NCBI GenBank assembly: GCA_030448225.1
Contig: JAUJNJ010000086.1
Span: 1-27,083 of the forward strand
DNA length: 27,083 nt
Reading direction: 5' to 3'
From: Phycisphaerae bacterium
GTDB lineage: Bacteria > Planctomycetota > Phycisphaerae > Tepidisphaerales > Tepidisphaeraceae
A model generated the notes under the pieces. The model had not been told where the DNA came from and did not search any database. It saw only the letters and a list, made by a program, of their open reading frames with translations. This document shows, piece after piece, positions 17,603-25,799 of this stretch; position 1 is the first letter of the stretch; every line of letters starts with the position of its first letter. The position numbers and the translations under genes were made by a program.

Positions 17603-18899
17603 CTACCGATCCAGCTCCGCCGCGATAACGTTGATGCTGCCGAGGATCGCGACGACGTCGGAGATTGTGTGGCCCTCGATGAGCTTCGGGAACACCTGGT
17701 AGTTGATGTAGATGCACGGCCGGGTCCGGACGCGCCAGGGGACGTTGTCGCCGCTGCTGACGACGTAGTAACCGAGCTCGCCGTTGGCCGTCTCGATCGG
17801 GCTGTACACCTCGCCCCGCGGCGCGGTGAACCCGCGGTTGGTCATGATCAGCTCGAAGTGCTGGATCATCCCTTCGATGCTGCTGTAGACCTGGTCCTTC
17901 GGCGGCAGCACGTCCTTGCCCTCGGGCGAGATGTTCACCGGGCCGCCGGGGATGTCGTCGATGAGTTGGCGGATGATGTGCAGGCTCTGCTTCACCTCTT
18001 CGAGCCGCACGAGTACCGGGCGTAGACGTCGCCCGTGGTCATGACCGGGACCTTGAAATTAACGGCCCCCGATCCCTGCCCGTCCCAGTTGTCCTGGTAG
18101 CAGAGGTACGGCTCGTCCTTGCGGATGTCGCGGGCGACGCCGCTGGCGCGGGCCATCGGTCCGCTCATGCTCCAGCTGATCGCCTCCTCGCGCGACAGCA
18201 CGCCGACGCCCTTCGTGCGGTCGACGAAGATGCGGTTCTTGTTCAGCAACGCGCTCGACGTCCTCGGTCGCCTTGGGCATGGCGTTGTCGATGAAGTCCT
18301 TCACCATGCTTGAAGACCGCCTCGTCCGGCAGGTCCATGTTCAACCCGCCGACGCGGGCCCAGCTCGTGTGGAAGCTTGGCCGCTCATGTACTCGACGAT
18401 GTCGTAGATCCGCTCGCGCTCGTTGAAGCCGTAGAGGAACGCGGTGAACGCCCAGGTCCAGCCCGGCCGCCCCGATGCAGAGCAGGTGGGACTGGATGCG
18501 GCCCAGCTCGTTGGCGATCGTCCGCAAGACCTTGCAACGCGGCGTGAGCTCGATGCCCATCAGCTTCTCGGCCGACGCGAACCACGCCAGTTCGTTGTAG
18601 ATCGGCGCGCTTGTAGTCCATGCGGTCGACGATCGTGACGTTCTGGTTGTAGTTGAGGTTCTCCATCAGCTTCTCGAAGCCGCTGTGGAGGTAGCCGATG
18701 TGCGGCTGGCACCCGACGACGCGCTCGCCGTCGAGTTCGAGCACGAGGCGGAGCGTGGTGTGGGTGGCCGGGTGCTGGGGCCCGAAGTTGAGCGTCCAGC
18801 GGTTGTCGGAGATCCCGTCGCGCGCGCCCCGTCGCCGTCGGGGCCGCCGAGGTCGGGGGTCATCTGATCGTTGGACGCTTGGGAGAGAGTGTAAGGCAT
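17603..18899 (-). CDS. nuoD: NADH-quinone oxidoreductase subunit D, frameshifted
   Basis: The 49-kDa-type subunit of complex I that forms part of the quinone site. Recognisable blocks in order: start MPYTLSQAS (18899), [16 protein letters not shown] with the conserved HPATH (about 18795), [77 protein letters not shown], and the C-terminus [43 protein letters not shown]. Frame changes occur near 18835, 18605, 18470, 18380, 18305, 18250 and 18005. They interrupt otherwise well-conserved segments and look like indel errors rather than a dead gene. This is the first gene of the cluster here; nuoABC are not adjacent. Confidence 0.93.
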
Positions 18900-19161
18900 C
18901 GTGTGAGTCTCGTGCCGCGACTCGTATGAGGCGTGGGAGGCTAACGGCAGGCACTGGGTGCCCCGCCCGCCCGCACAGAACCATGCCGCGCGCGCGGATT
19001 ATAGCGGTGGCGGGTGTCGCGTCTACGATGGCGAAAGCCGCCTTTCCGGCGGGACGATGGTTGATAAATATTAAACAGCTGTGGCCCCATGAAAGCGAGG
19101 ATCGCGGTTCCGGATGCGGGTGGCGTGGACACGACTTGTCGCATTGATTATTGACGTCGGA
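18900..19161. other. Upstream region of nuoD with AT-rich island
   Basis: No gene is seen. An AT-rich island at about 19058-19078 (TTGATAAATATTAAACAGC on the plus strand) stands out in the GC-rich context. On the minus strand it offers a TAATAT -10-like box with a poor TTTCAT -35 about 15 bp upstream. It is a reasonable place for the nuoD promoter, but the match is weak. Confidence 0.35.
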
Positions 19162-19485
19162 TCAGGCGGTGCTGGCTTCGATGAATAAGGTTCCGCCGGC
19201 GATCATGAGCATGATCAGGAAGAACAAAGTACCCGCGACTGGATGTACGGACGCCGCCCGCGCTAATAGCACGGCGGTGAGCATTGCGAGTGCCGCGATG
19301 GTCTCGAGGAAGAACAGGGTCGCGGTGAACTGAAACAGGTCGACCCGGAGGATCACGCCGTTCAGCAGGAGCGTTGCAATAACCGTGGTCGCTAGAATGC
19401 GATGGTAAAGCCGTCGCGTTGTCGCCCCCGTCGCCGGCGTTCCGTACGGAATGACGGGCGGGGGCGTGTTGCTGTGATGGCGCAT
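19162..19485 (-). CDS. Small three-helix membrane protein, hypothetical
   Basis: A 107-residue protein with a polar N-terminus and three hydrophobic helices (about residues 30-50, 52-74 and 82-103; for example ILATTVIATLLLNGVILRV and VAGTLFFLIMLMIAGGTLF). The ATG at 19485 is supported by GGAAGGA a few bases upstream. No family is recognised. It is divergent from parB and is separated from nuoD by about 260 bases on the same strand, so it is probably transcribed alone. Confidence 0.7.
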   Translation of the reverse strand: MRHHSNTPPPVIPYGTPATGATTRRLYHRILATTVIATLLLNGVILRVDLFQFTATLFFLETIAALAMLTAVLLARAASVHPVAGTLFFLIMLMIAGGTLFIEASTA

Positions 19486-19651
19486 GATTTCCTTCCAACA
19501 ATCGTCGGCCCCCCCCTGCTCACCAAGCCGGAGTGCCGAGCGCCGCAGTTTCTAGCATAGCGATCTCTCGATGTTGAGCCGTGTTCGCGGCGTCGATGGT
19601 CCAGTCGTTCGCCCGGCATGGTCAGTTCGCGCGGAATGTGAGCGGGAAAAG

Positions 19652-19680
19652 TTGATGGGTAGAATTGGGACCTGTAGAGT
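19652..19680 (+). promoter_or_regulatory. Candidate parB promoter
   Basis: TTGATG (19652-19657) and TAGAGT (19675-19680) are separated by exactly 17 bp; each matches the housekeeping consensus at four of six positions. Transcription would start a few bases before or inside the parS-like palindrome at 19693-19708, an arrangement that would suit autoregulation. Confidence 0.4.
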
Positions 19681-19692
19681 GCGCAGGCCGGA

Positions 19693-19708
19693 TGTGCCAC
19701 GTAGCACA
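19693..19708. promoter_or_regulatory. parS-like palindrome, copy 1
   Basis: TGTGCCACGTAGCACA, one base away from a perfect palindrome and from copy 2 at 21048-21063. The core and ends agree with the general parS consensus TGTTTCACGTGAAACA, but the 4th and 5th positions on each side differ. It lies 44 bases before the parB start. Confidence 0.5.
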
Positions 19709-19752
19709 CGCCGCCCGACTGCCCTGCCCCTCACTCGGAAACGGAGTTCCTC

Positions 19753-20718
19753 GTGTCGAACAAGCCGCCGAAAATGCGTTCCCGCCTCGGTCGAGGGCTC
19801 AGCAGCCTGATCTCCGTTTCGGAACTTCCGCCCGAAGAGGAGGTTTCTTCGGGCCCAGAGGAGGCGGCTGCGCCCGCCGAGCAGCGCGAGTCTACCGACG
19901 ATTTTCCCGACGCAGGAGCAGGCCGGGTCCTCGAGGTTCCCACTGGCGACATCGATCCGAACCCGAACCAGCCGCGCCGGTATTTCGATCCCGCCGCCCT
20001 GGCTGAACTGGCGGCGAGTCTTACCCACACGGGTGTGATCCAGCCCATCGTCGTGCGGCAGGCGGGAGATCGGTATGAACTGATCGCCGGAGAACGGCGC
20101 TTGCGGGCGGCGAAGCTGGCGGGGCTCTCGACGATCCCGGTGATCCTGCGGGAGGTCGACGCGCCAACGCAGGCGCAGATGGCGCTCGTCGAGAACATTC
20201 AGCGGCAGGACCTCAATCCGCTCGAACGCGCCGCCGCCTACCGCGAGTTGCTGAACCAGCTCGGCCTGACACAGTCGGAACTGGCCGTGCGACTTGGAGA
20301 AGACCGTACGCAGATCGCCCACCACCTCCGACTGCTCGACCTCGCCCCGCCGGTGCAGGAGATGGTGCGCGATGGGCGGCTGTCGCTCGGCCATGCGAAG
20401 CTGCTCGCTGGCGTGTCAGACGCCGTGGAACAGTTACGCCTGGCAGACCTCGTGGTGTCACAGGAGCTGTCAGTCCGCAACCTGGAGCGCGTGCTTCAAG
20501 CCGACCTGCCGGCACCGATCGCCAACGCACAATCCAGTGCCGCCGACGCCACGCCACACATCCAGCAGGTCGAAAAGCAACTGTCACGGCAGCTCGGCCT
20601 TCGCGTGCAGGTGCGACAGGGAGCGAAGAAGGGGGCGGGCAAGATGGTGATCCACTACGGCAATCTCGACCAGTTTGACGAGCTCATGAGCCGACTCGGC
20701 GTCAAGATCGACGACTGA
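19753..20718 (+). CDS. parB: Chromosome-partitioning protein ParB
   Basis: ParB binds parS sites near the origin and spreads as a CTP-dependent clamp to guide chromosome segregation. The 321-residue protein is complete. It has a ParA-contact motif at the N-terminus (RLGRGLSSLI, 11-20), the CTP-binding GERRLRAAKLAG (113-124) and ENIQRQDLNPLERA (147-160), a central helix-turn-helix (about 171-196, GLTQSELAVRLGEDRTQIAH) and a C-terminal dimerisation domain. The start is GTG 19753. The recognition helix reads EDRTQIAHHLRLL, where many ParB proteins have a SRS-type sequence. No parA is adjacent; upstream lies a divergent small membrane gene. Two parS-like palindromes flank the gene. Confidence 0.96.
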   Translation: MSNKPPKMRSRLGRGLSSLISVSELPPEEEVSSGPEEAAAPAEQRESTDDFPDAGAGRVLEVPTGDIDPNPNQPRRYFDPAALAELAASLTHTGVIQPIVVRQAGDRYELIAGERRLRAAKLAGLSTIPVILREVDAPTQAQMALVENIQRQDLNPLERAAAYRELLNQLGLTQSELAVRLGEDRTQIAHHLRLLDLAPPVQEMVRDGRLSLGHAKLLAGVSDAVEQLRLADLVVSQELSVRNLERVLQADLPAPIANAQSSAADATPHIQQVEKQLSRQLGLRVQVRQGAKKGAGKMVIHYGNLDQFDELMSRLGVKIDD

Positions 20719-21264
20719 GCCGCATTCTTGAGGGACGCTGCTGTCACGGTGCCATCTCCGCCGTCGGACCGTTACGCGCGCGAGCATCCAGGGCCTTGCG
20801 ACCTGCCGTCGCACGGGCCGTTCTCAATGCGTATTTCAGCCGGGGCCAAAGCGGCAGCGATCTCCGCGCCTGCTCTCCTGCATGAGAAGCGAAACGGGGC
20901 GTCGTTTCATCCGGCGAACGTGGCGTTTCATCTACCTGCTCGATCTGCGAACTCCGCGTCAGCCACTCGACGACCTCGCCATTCGGCCAGGATATCGCAC
21001 GCTGCATTTCGCCCCTGCTCCGACCAGCCATGACCGACGCTTACGCCTGTGCCACGTGGCACAGGGTGGCGCCCACCGCGAAACGTCCATCGCTCCGAAA
21101 CATTAAGACGCCATGTCCAATCGACCGACTGGCAGACAACCGGCCGACAAAGTACGCTCCGGCAAATCGGGCAGGATGTCCGATAACTAAAGCGGGTGGC
21201 CGACCGGCGACAGCGTTCGCCGCGATGTCTGCCACCCGTGCATACTCCACGGAAGGAGCAGGGC
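20719..21264. other. Intergenic region between parB and the HTH membrane protein
   Basis: About 545 bases with no gene that I can support. Its only clear element is the parS-like palindrome at 21048-21063. The rest shows no strong hairpin, promoter pair or RNA gene. Confidence 0.45.
21048..21063. promoter_or_regulatory. parS-like palindrome, copy 2 (perfect)
   Basis: TGTGCCACGTGGCACA is a perfect 16-bp palindrome sharing TGT, CACGTG and ACA (12 of 16 positions) with the common parS consensus. It lies between parB and the HTH membrane protein and differs from copy 1 by a single base. Confidence 0.6.
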
Positions 21265-22167
21265 GTGGCAGACCTTTGGCAGACGGTGGAACAGGCCGCG
21301 GTGTCGCTCGGCATCAGCGTGCGGACGATCAACCGGCACATCGCCGCCGGCAAGGTGGCGTCGCGGCTGAACGACGGGCGGCGGGAAGTGCTCGTGTCGG
21401 TCAGCGATCCGGACGCACTGAAATTCGCCGCCCGAGCGGCACTTCAGCGACTCAATGCCTTGGGAGCCGACCTGCCAAGCGAGACGCCACTGGCAGACGA
21501 CCCGACGCCGGTGGCGGACGCGTCCCCGGCCGTGCGGATCGAAACGGAATACGCCGTCGCCCCAGAGCCTTACGCCGCCCCTCCGGAGCCGGAGCCCGCT
21601 TACGCGCCCGAGCCACAACCCGCCGTCGCGCCAGCGGCCGCCCACACCGCTTATATTGATGCCTCTTACGCCCCGGATCCGAACGCGCCCCGTTCGTTCG
21701 ACGCCAACACGTTTTTGGCCCTCGCCGACAGTGCCGCCGACAAGGCGGAGATGGCCGTCAGCGCCTACCAGACCCTCGCCCGCCTCGCCGAGACGCGGGT
21801 GGAGGCCAGCCGCCGAAGCGCCCGCTTCGCCTGGGCCGCCGTCGCGGTCATGGCAGCCGGTGTGACAGGCGCCGTCGGCTGGACGACACATCACCTCACC
21901 AGCGCGCAAATCGAGGGTGCCACCCTCCGCCAGCAGATGTCGGCCACGTCTGCCACGGTGGCTGACATCGTGAAAGATCGGGAGACGCTGCGGTCGCAAC
22001 TCCTTGCGGCGAAGGAAGAAGCCGCCCGGGCCGAGGGTCAGCTCGAACTGGCCGCGCAGGCGCGGGCGGAACTGAAGGCCGAGGTGGCCGAGGCGAAGGA
22101 GGCGGAACGGGAGCGGTCCAACGATTCATTCTTCGAACGGCTCGCGTCGGTCTTTGACGACAGATGA
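21265..22167 (+). CDS. HTH protein with transmembrane helix and coiled coil, hypothetical
   Basis: A 300-residue protein. The GTG start at 21265 is fixed by GGAAGGAG six bases upstream; the earlier ATG in frame at 21196 has no such site. Domains in order: a winged-helix/excisionase-like HTH (residues 1-50: DLWQTVEQAAVSLGISVRTI, then NRHIAAGKVASRL); a disordered Ala/Pro/Glu linker (about 70-145); a helical stretch (147-180); one transmembrane helix (about 188-206, FAWAAVAVMAAGVTGAVGW); and a long charged coiled coil (about 225-290). The DNA-binding part should be cytoplasmic and the coiled coil outside. It follows parB in the same direction across a parS-like site. I do not recognise a named family; tethering DNA to the membrane is a hypothesis. 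Confidence 0.8.
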   Translation: MADLWQTVEQAAVSLGISVRTINRHIAAGKVASRLNDGRREVLVSVSDPDALKFAARAALQRLNALGADLPSETPLADDPTPVADASPAVRIETEYAVAPEPYAAPPEPEPAYAPEPQPAVAPAAAHTAYIDASYAPDPNAPRSFDANTFLALADSAADKAEMAVSAYQTLARLAETRVEASRRSARFAWAAVAVMAAGVTGAVGWTTHHLTSAQIEGATLRQQMSATSATVADIVKDRETLRSQLLAAKEEAARAEGQLELAAQARAELKAEVAEAKEAERERSNDSFFERLASVFDDR

Positions 22168-22338
22168 GCGTAGGGCGGTCGGAACCTTGTCAGCCGCGCC
22201 ACAACACGAGTCGTGATCGATGTCATGATGTTTCCGTACACGACTGTCAGGCGAAGTTTCGACCGTCTTCTGCGCAGACCAACACCCTTCCCAGTTCTTC
22301 GTTGACAACGCCTCCGCGTCCCCAAACACTTCGTCACC
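22168..22338. other. Gap before deoC
   Basis: A 171-base gap with no gene. TTGACA at 22302 has no -10 partner at a workable distance. Nothing else is recognised. Confidence 0.3.
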
Positions 22339-23094
22339 ATGACGCCCGCCGAACTTGCCGCGAAGATCGACCACACGATTCTGAAGCCCGAAGCCACGAG
22401 CGAAGAGGTGCACCGCGTCGCCACCGAGGCGGTGCAGAACCGCTTCGCCTCGGTCTGCATTGCGCCGGCGTGGGTGGGGCGGATCGCGCTCGTGTTGAAG
22501 GGCAGCGGCACGCCGGTCTGCACGGTGGTTGGCTTCCCGCACGGCACGAGCAAGTCGACCGTGAAGGCGATCGAGGCCACGAGCACGATCAAGGACGGCG
22601 CCGACGAGGTCGACGTCGTCGCCCACCTGCCGCACCTCATGAACGCCGACGCCGACGCCGCCCGAGCCGAACTGATGGAAATCGTCCGCGCCGCACGGGC
22701 GGCCCGGCGTGACGTGATCATCAAGGTGATCGTGGAGTCGGCCCTCCTCATGAAGGACGGCCCGGACCAGGGCGAGGCCCGTATCGTCGCCGCGTGCAAG
22801 GCCGTCCGCGAGAGCGGGTGCGACTTCATCAAGACCAGCACCGGCTTCCACCCGGCCGGCGGGGCGAGCGTCGAAGCCGTCCGCCTCATGAAGCAGTACG
22901 GCCAAGGCCTGTTCGTGAAGGCGTCCGGCGGCATCCGCGACCTCGCGGGGGCGATGAAAATGCTCGACGCCGGCGCCCACCGACTCGGCCTCAGCGCCGG
23001 CATCGCGGTGGTGCAGGAGATGCGGACCCTCGCCGACCCCGCCGCCGACGTGTCAGACACGTCGGAACCTGCGGGCGGGACGTCCGGATACTGA
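22339..23094 (+). CDS. deoC: Deoxyribose-phosphate aldolase
   Basis: DeoC reversibly cleaves 2-deoxyribose 5-phosphate into glyceraldehyde 3-phosphate and acetaldehyde in deoxynucleoside breakdown. The 251-residue TIM-barrel protein is complete. Family motifs are DHTILKP (11-17), the DEVDVV segment with catalytic Asp92, the Schiff-base lysine Lys165 in FIKTSTGFHP, and the second active Lys194 in VKASGGIR. The last 20 residues (ADVSDTSEPAGGTSGY) form a flexible tail beyond the usual end. No other nucleoside catabolism gene is adjacent. The ATG at 22339 starts the typical N-terminal helix, without a strong ribosome binding site. Confidence 0.95.
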   Translation: MTPAELAAKIDHTILKPEATSEEVHRVATEAVQNRFASVCIAPAWVGRIALVLKGSGTPVCTVVGFPHGTSKSTVKAIEATSTIKDGADEVDVVAHLPHLMNADADAARAELMEIVRAARAARRDVIIKVIVESALLMKDGPDQGEARIVAACKAVRESGCDFIKTSTGFHPAGGASVEAVRLMKQYGQGLFVKASGGIRDLAGAMKMLDAGAHRLGLSAGIAVVQEMRTLADPAADVSDTSEPAGGTSGY

Positions 23095-23399
23095 TTGTGA
23101 AGCGACGCTTCCCGCCGGCAGGTAGTGGTGACGCCTTCCATGCGGCGACGCGCAGCGGCGAGCCTCCTCGGTAGCTAGAGCCGATCAGTGATAACCCCAT
23201 CGCAGGCGCTTGCAGTTTCGCCGCGCCGGCCGGGCGAGCTGCCACGGTGGTTGGCCGAGGCTTTACGAACTTGTGGCTGCGCCACAACGCGACGCAGGCG
23301 TCGAAACTACTGTTGAGTCGCGGCGTTAACGGTGGGATGCCCTCTCTGTGTCGTCCTATCGTTAATGGCGATACTCGACGTGCAAAGATGGAGCGTGGG
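23095..23399. other. Gap between deoC and the lipase-like gene
   Basis: About 300 bases without a supported gene, strong hairpin or clear promoter. Frames that extend here are low-complexity extensions of the downstream gene. Confidence 0.35.
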
Positions 23400-24273
23400 A
23401 TGACGTCAAGGTTCTGCACGCAGGTGCTGTCCCGGCTTCTGCTTACAGCCGTTCTGTGCAGTGGCTGTCACAGCCGGCAGACGCGGCAGACACCGGTGGC
23501 GGACAGGCGTCTGCCACCGCCGCCGCCGCCTCACCTCATCCACCTGCCCGGCATCGCCGGCGAGCGGGAGATCGATCACGAACTTCTCCGCGGGCTGAAG
23601 GACGGCGGCGTCGAGGGCACGAGCGAGATCATCGACTGGACCGGCGACAACGCCGGCCTCAACGCGCTCTTTGCCCGGAAGCAAAACGAACAGGAGGCGG
23701 CCGACCTCGCCGAGCGCATCACTGCTCGCGCGCGACAGGAGCCCCGCGGGCGCATCGTGATCACCGCCCACAGCGGCGGCACCGGGATTCTCGTCTGGGC
23801 GCTGGAGCGCCTGCCGGACGACGTGAGCGTCGACGACGTGCTGCTGATCGCCTCGGCCCTGTCGCCGTCGTACGACCTCAGCCCCGCGCTGTCGCGCGTG
23901 CGCGGCAAGGCGTATTCGCTCAGCAGCCCGAACGACGCCCTCGTGCTCGGCCTCGGCACGCAACTCTTCCGCACGATCGACGGCCAGAAGACCGAGGCGG
24001 CGGGGCGGGGCGGCTTCCGCCGGCCCGCCCGCCCGGCCGACCCGGCGCAATACGACAAGCTCATGCCCATGCCATACGACCCGGCGTGGATGGAGTACGG
24101 CTTGGATGGAGTACGGCAACGTCGGCGACCACATCGGCCCGATGCGCCGCGCATTCGCTGCCGCCATCCTTGCCCCGATCGTCAGGGGGGAGCCCGAGCG
24201 CGCGGAGACACGCACGTCCCGCGCAAGACCGAAACCGTCTCCGCACGCCAATTCCAACTCCCAGTCGCACTAA
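23400..24273 (+). CDS. Lipase/esterase-like lipoprotein disrupted by a 16-bp duplication
   Basis: The ATG at 23400 has GGAG six bases upstream; ATG 23388 is less likely. A lipoprotein signal ends at Cys23 (LLLTAVLCSGC). The mature part looks like an alpha/beta hydrolase: LIHLPGIAGE at the start of the fold, nucleophile Ser125 in ITAHSGGTG, and a probable acid Asp179 in SSPNDALVLG. The catalytic His would be in GNVGDHIGPM near the C-terminus. That segment is out of frame in the assembled sequence because TGGATGGAGTACGGC is duplicated with a 16-base period (24087 and 24103). Removing one copy restores the frame to TAA at 24271-24273. As read, the frame runs to about 24308 with an unrelated tail. 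Substrate unknown. Confidence 0.7.
24087..24118 (+). repeat. 16-bp tandem duplication inside the lipase-like gene
   Basis: TGGATGGAGTACGGC occurs at 24087 and again at 24103. The 16-base period shifts the reading frame and cuts off the probable catalytic His segment. Confidence 0.85.
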
Positions 24274-24317
24274 GTGGATATCGGAATATTGCTATGATGG
24301 AATGTTGAAGTCTCAGT

Positions 24318-24344
24318 GGCGTGACCACCTCAGGTGGCCACGCC
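24318..24344. repeat. Palindromic repeat copy 2 (GGCGTGACCACC stem)
   Basis: A 12-bp stem (24318-24329 with 24333-24344), one A/C mismatch, and the same TCA loop as copy 1 at 13706-13732. It lies about 45 bases past the repaired stop of the lipase-like gene and may end that transcript. The surrounding gap (24274-24537) has no other recognised feature except a TATGAT box at 24293-24298, which has no -35 partner. Confidence 0.6.
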
Positions 24345-24537
24345 GGTCGGAGTGCACGTTCCCACGCACCACCCCACGACCGTCAGAGCGTCCCCGCTCC
24401 CACAACGCAGAAATCTCCCCACCTGCCCAGCTCCGCGCGGCCCCCGATTTGCAATGCAGCTCACCATGACCGCGCGAAGGCCGACCGGAGTCGCCATTTC
24501 GTCGCGGCGCAGACACGTCCTCTCTCGGAGATCTCTT

Positions 24538-25113
24538 ATGCGTCACACGTTATCGATCAAGTCCGCCGTGGCGGTGTTCGCCCTGTTCGCAATGGTGTCC
24601 GGCTGCACGACCGCGCCCAAGACCGAGGAGCACCGCGAGAACCTTCAGACCAACGCCGAGGCGGCGCTGAAGACGATGAACAACAGCGACAAAGGGGTGC
24701 AGCAGAACCTCGACAGCGCGTACGGCTACGCGATCTTCCCCAACGTCGGCAAGGGCGGGCTGATCGCCGGCGGCGCCTACGGGCGGGGCATCGTCTACGA
24801 GCAGGGGCAGATGATCGGCTACAGCGACATCAAGCAGGCGACCGTCGGCCTGCAGGCCGGCGGGCAGTCGTTCCACGAGCTGATCCTGTTCCAGAACAAG
24901 GCCGCCCTCGACCGCTTCCGCGCCGATGACTTCGCGTTCGCCGCCAACGCGTCGGCGATCGCGCTCAAGCCCGGCGTCTCCAAGACGTTCCGCTACGACA
25001 ACGGCATCGGCATCTACACCCAGCCCGTCGGCGGCGTGATGTTCGAGGCCGCCGTCGGCGGCCAGCGCTTCACCTACGTCCCCCAGGAGCAGGCCGAGAA
25101 CCAGTCGGAGTAA
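24538..25113 (+). CDS. SYLF/YSC84-type lipoprotein
   Basis: The ATG at 24538 follows GGAG with 8-nt spacing. The signal peptide ends in the lipobox VSGC (residues 19-22). A short helical segment (EEHRENLQTNAEAALKTMNN) leads into a domain that matches the SYLF/YSC84 pattern: YGYAIFPNVGKGGLIAGGAYGRGIVYEQG, then IGYSDIKQATVGLQAGGQSFHELILFQ and a closing beta-rich part with GIGIYTQPVGGVMFEAAVGGQ. SYLF domains bind lipids in eukaryotic proteins; bacterial members are abundant envelope proteins of unproven role. At 191 residues it is a normal length. The gene is followed by a strong hairpin. Confidence 0.9.
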   Translation: MRHTLSIKSAVAVFALFAMVSGCTTAPKTEEHRENLQTNAEAALKTMNNSDKGVQQNLDSAYGYAIFPNVGKGGLIAGGAYGRGIVYEQGQMIGYSDIKQATVGLQAGGQSFHELILFQNKAALDRFRADDFAFAANASAIALKPGVSKTFRYDNGIGIYTQPVGGVMFEAAVGGQRFTYVPQEQAENQSE

Positions 25114-25157
25114 GGCCTCCCGCGTTTTGAGACAGTATCGCTGCCAAGCAACGAGCG

Positions 25158-25185
25158 AGCGGGCTGCCGGAAACGGCAGCCCGCT
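25158..25185 (+). terminator. Intrinsic-type terminator after the SYLF gene
   Basis: A perfect 12-bp GC-rich stem (25158-25169 with 25174-25185) closed by a GAAA tetraloop, with the short T-run 25185-25187 at its 3' side, 44 bases past the stop codon. Confidence 0.75.
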
Positions 25186-25189
25186 TTGC

Positions 25190-25799
25190 GTCGGTCCTGC
25201 GTCCGAGCTCAGGAGGCGGGGCACGTTCGGAGGTCAGCGACGTCCATGTTGCCGGACATGCCAAACGTCATTCCTTTCGGAACGTCTCGACATCACCGCA
25301 TGTTATGGCGCGAGAACGATGACACGGTCACGGACACGTGCAGGAACAACCGGTGCGCAGGCGCCGCATCGCAGTGGAAGAAGCGTTACTCGCGATGTGG
25401 TAGCCTTCGGGTGGAAGTTCTCGGTCTGCCCGGGCAAGACCCGGGGCTTCCGCCCGCGGCTATCATGAGCGCTCAACGTGTTTCGTCGGCGCGAGACAGC
25501 ATTGACGAAAAACGTCAGAGGGAAGTCCGTCCACGGGAGAACCCTCAAGCACTTCTACCCCCACGCGTGGAATATCATCCCGGGAAGAGCGATAGCGACC
25601 CGAGCCCTCGCGAGATGCGTAGGTGCATCCGAATCGAGATGGGTCGTCACTGCCGCTCCTCGGGACGTTGGTCCCCCGTGTCGAGCCCGAGACCTGCTGA
25701 CGTGCTCAGGCCCCCATCCCGCGCCGAAGGTCGCGGGGGCGAACACCGCACCTTTTCCCCCGTTCGCGCCGCCCGCACCCGACGTCTAACTTGCACGGC
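25190..25799. other. Long gene-free region with one large hairpin
   Basis: About 610 bases between the SYLF terminator and the metallo-hydrolase. Open frames exist in several phases but show no ribosome binding site, family motif or consistent composition. The notable element is the extended hairpin at 25401-25462. Confidence 0.5.
25401..25462. ncRNA. Extended imperfect hairpin, candidate structured RNA
   Basis: Nested pairings run in order: TAGCC (25401-25405) with GGCTA (25458-25462); 25409-25417 with 25447-25455 (one G-T pair); GGTCT (25423-25427) with AGACC (25437-25441); a GCCCGGGC core at the tip. The total is about 19 pairs in 62 bases. No family is recognised and no promoter was found. 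The call as RNA is tentative; a DNA cruciform or a relic repeat is possible. Confidence 0.3.

Noticed and set aside
17603..18899. nuoD as a true pseudogene
   Set aside because: Conserved segments are intact between every frame change, and the neighbouring nuoE and nuoF are undamaged, so errors are more likely than decay.
20880..20990. tRNA-like segment on the minus strand (GGTCGTCGAGTGGCTGACGC)
   Set aside because: It resembles a serine tRNA D-arm, but no matching acceptor stem, anticodon stem or GTTCGA T-loop is found.
22302..22330. TTGACA box before deoC
   Set aside because: No -10 box lies 16-18 bp downstream, and the start codon is only nine bases past where it should be.
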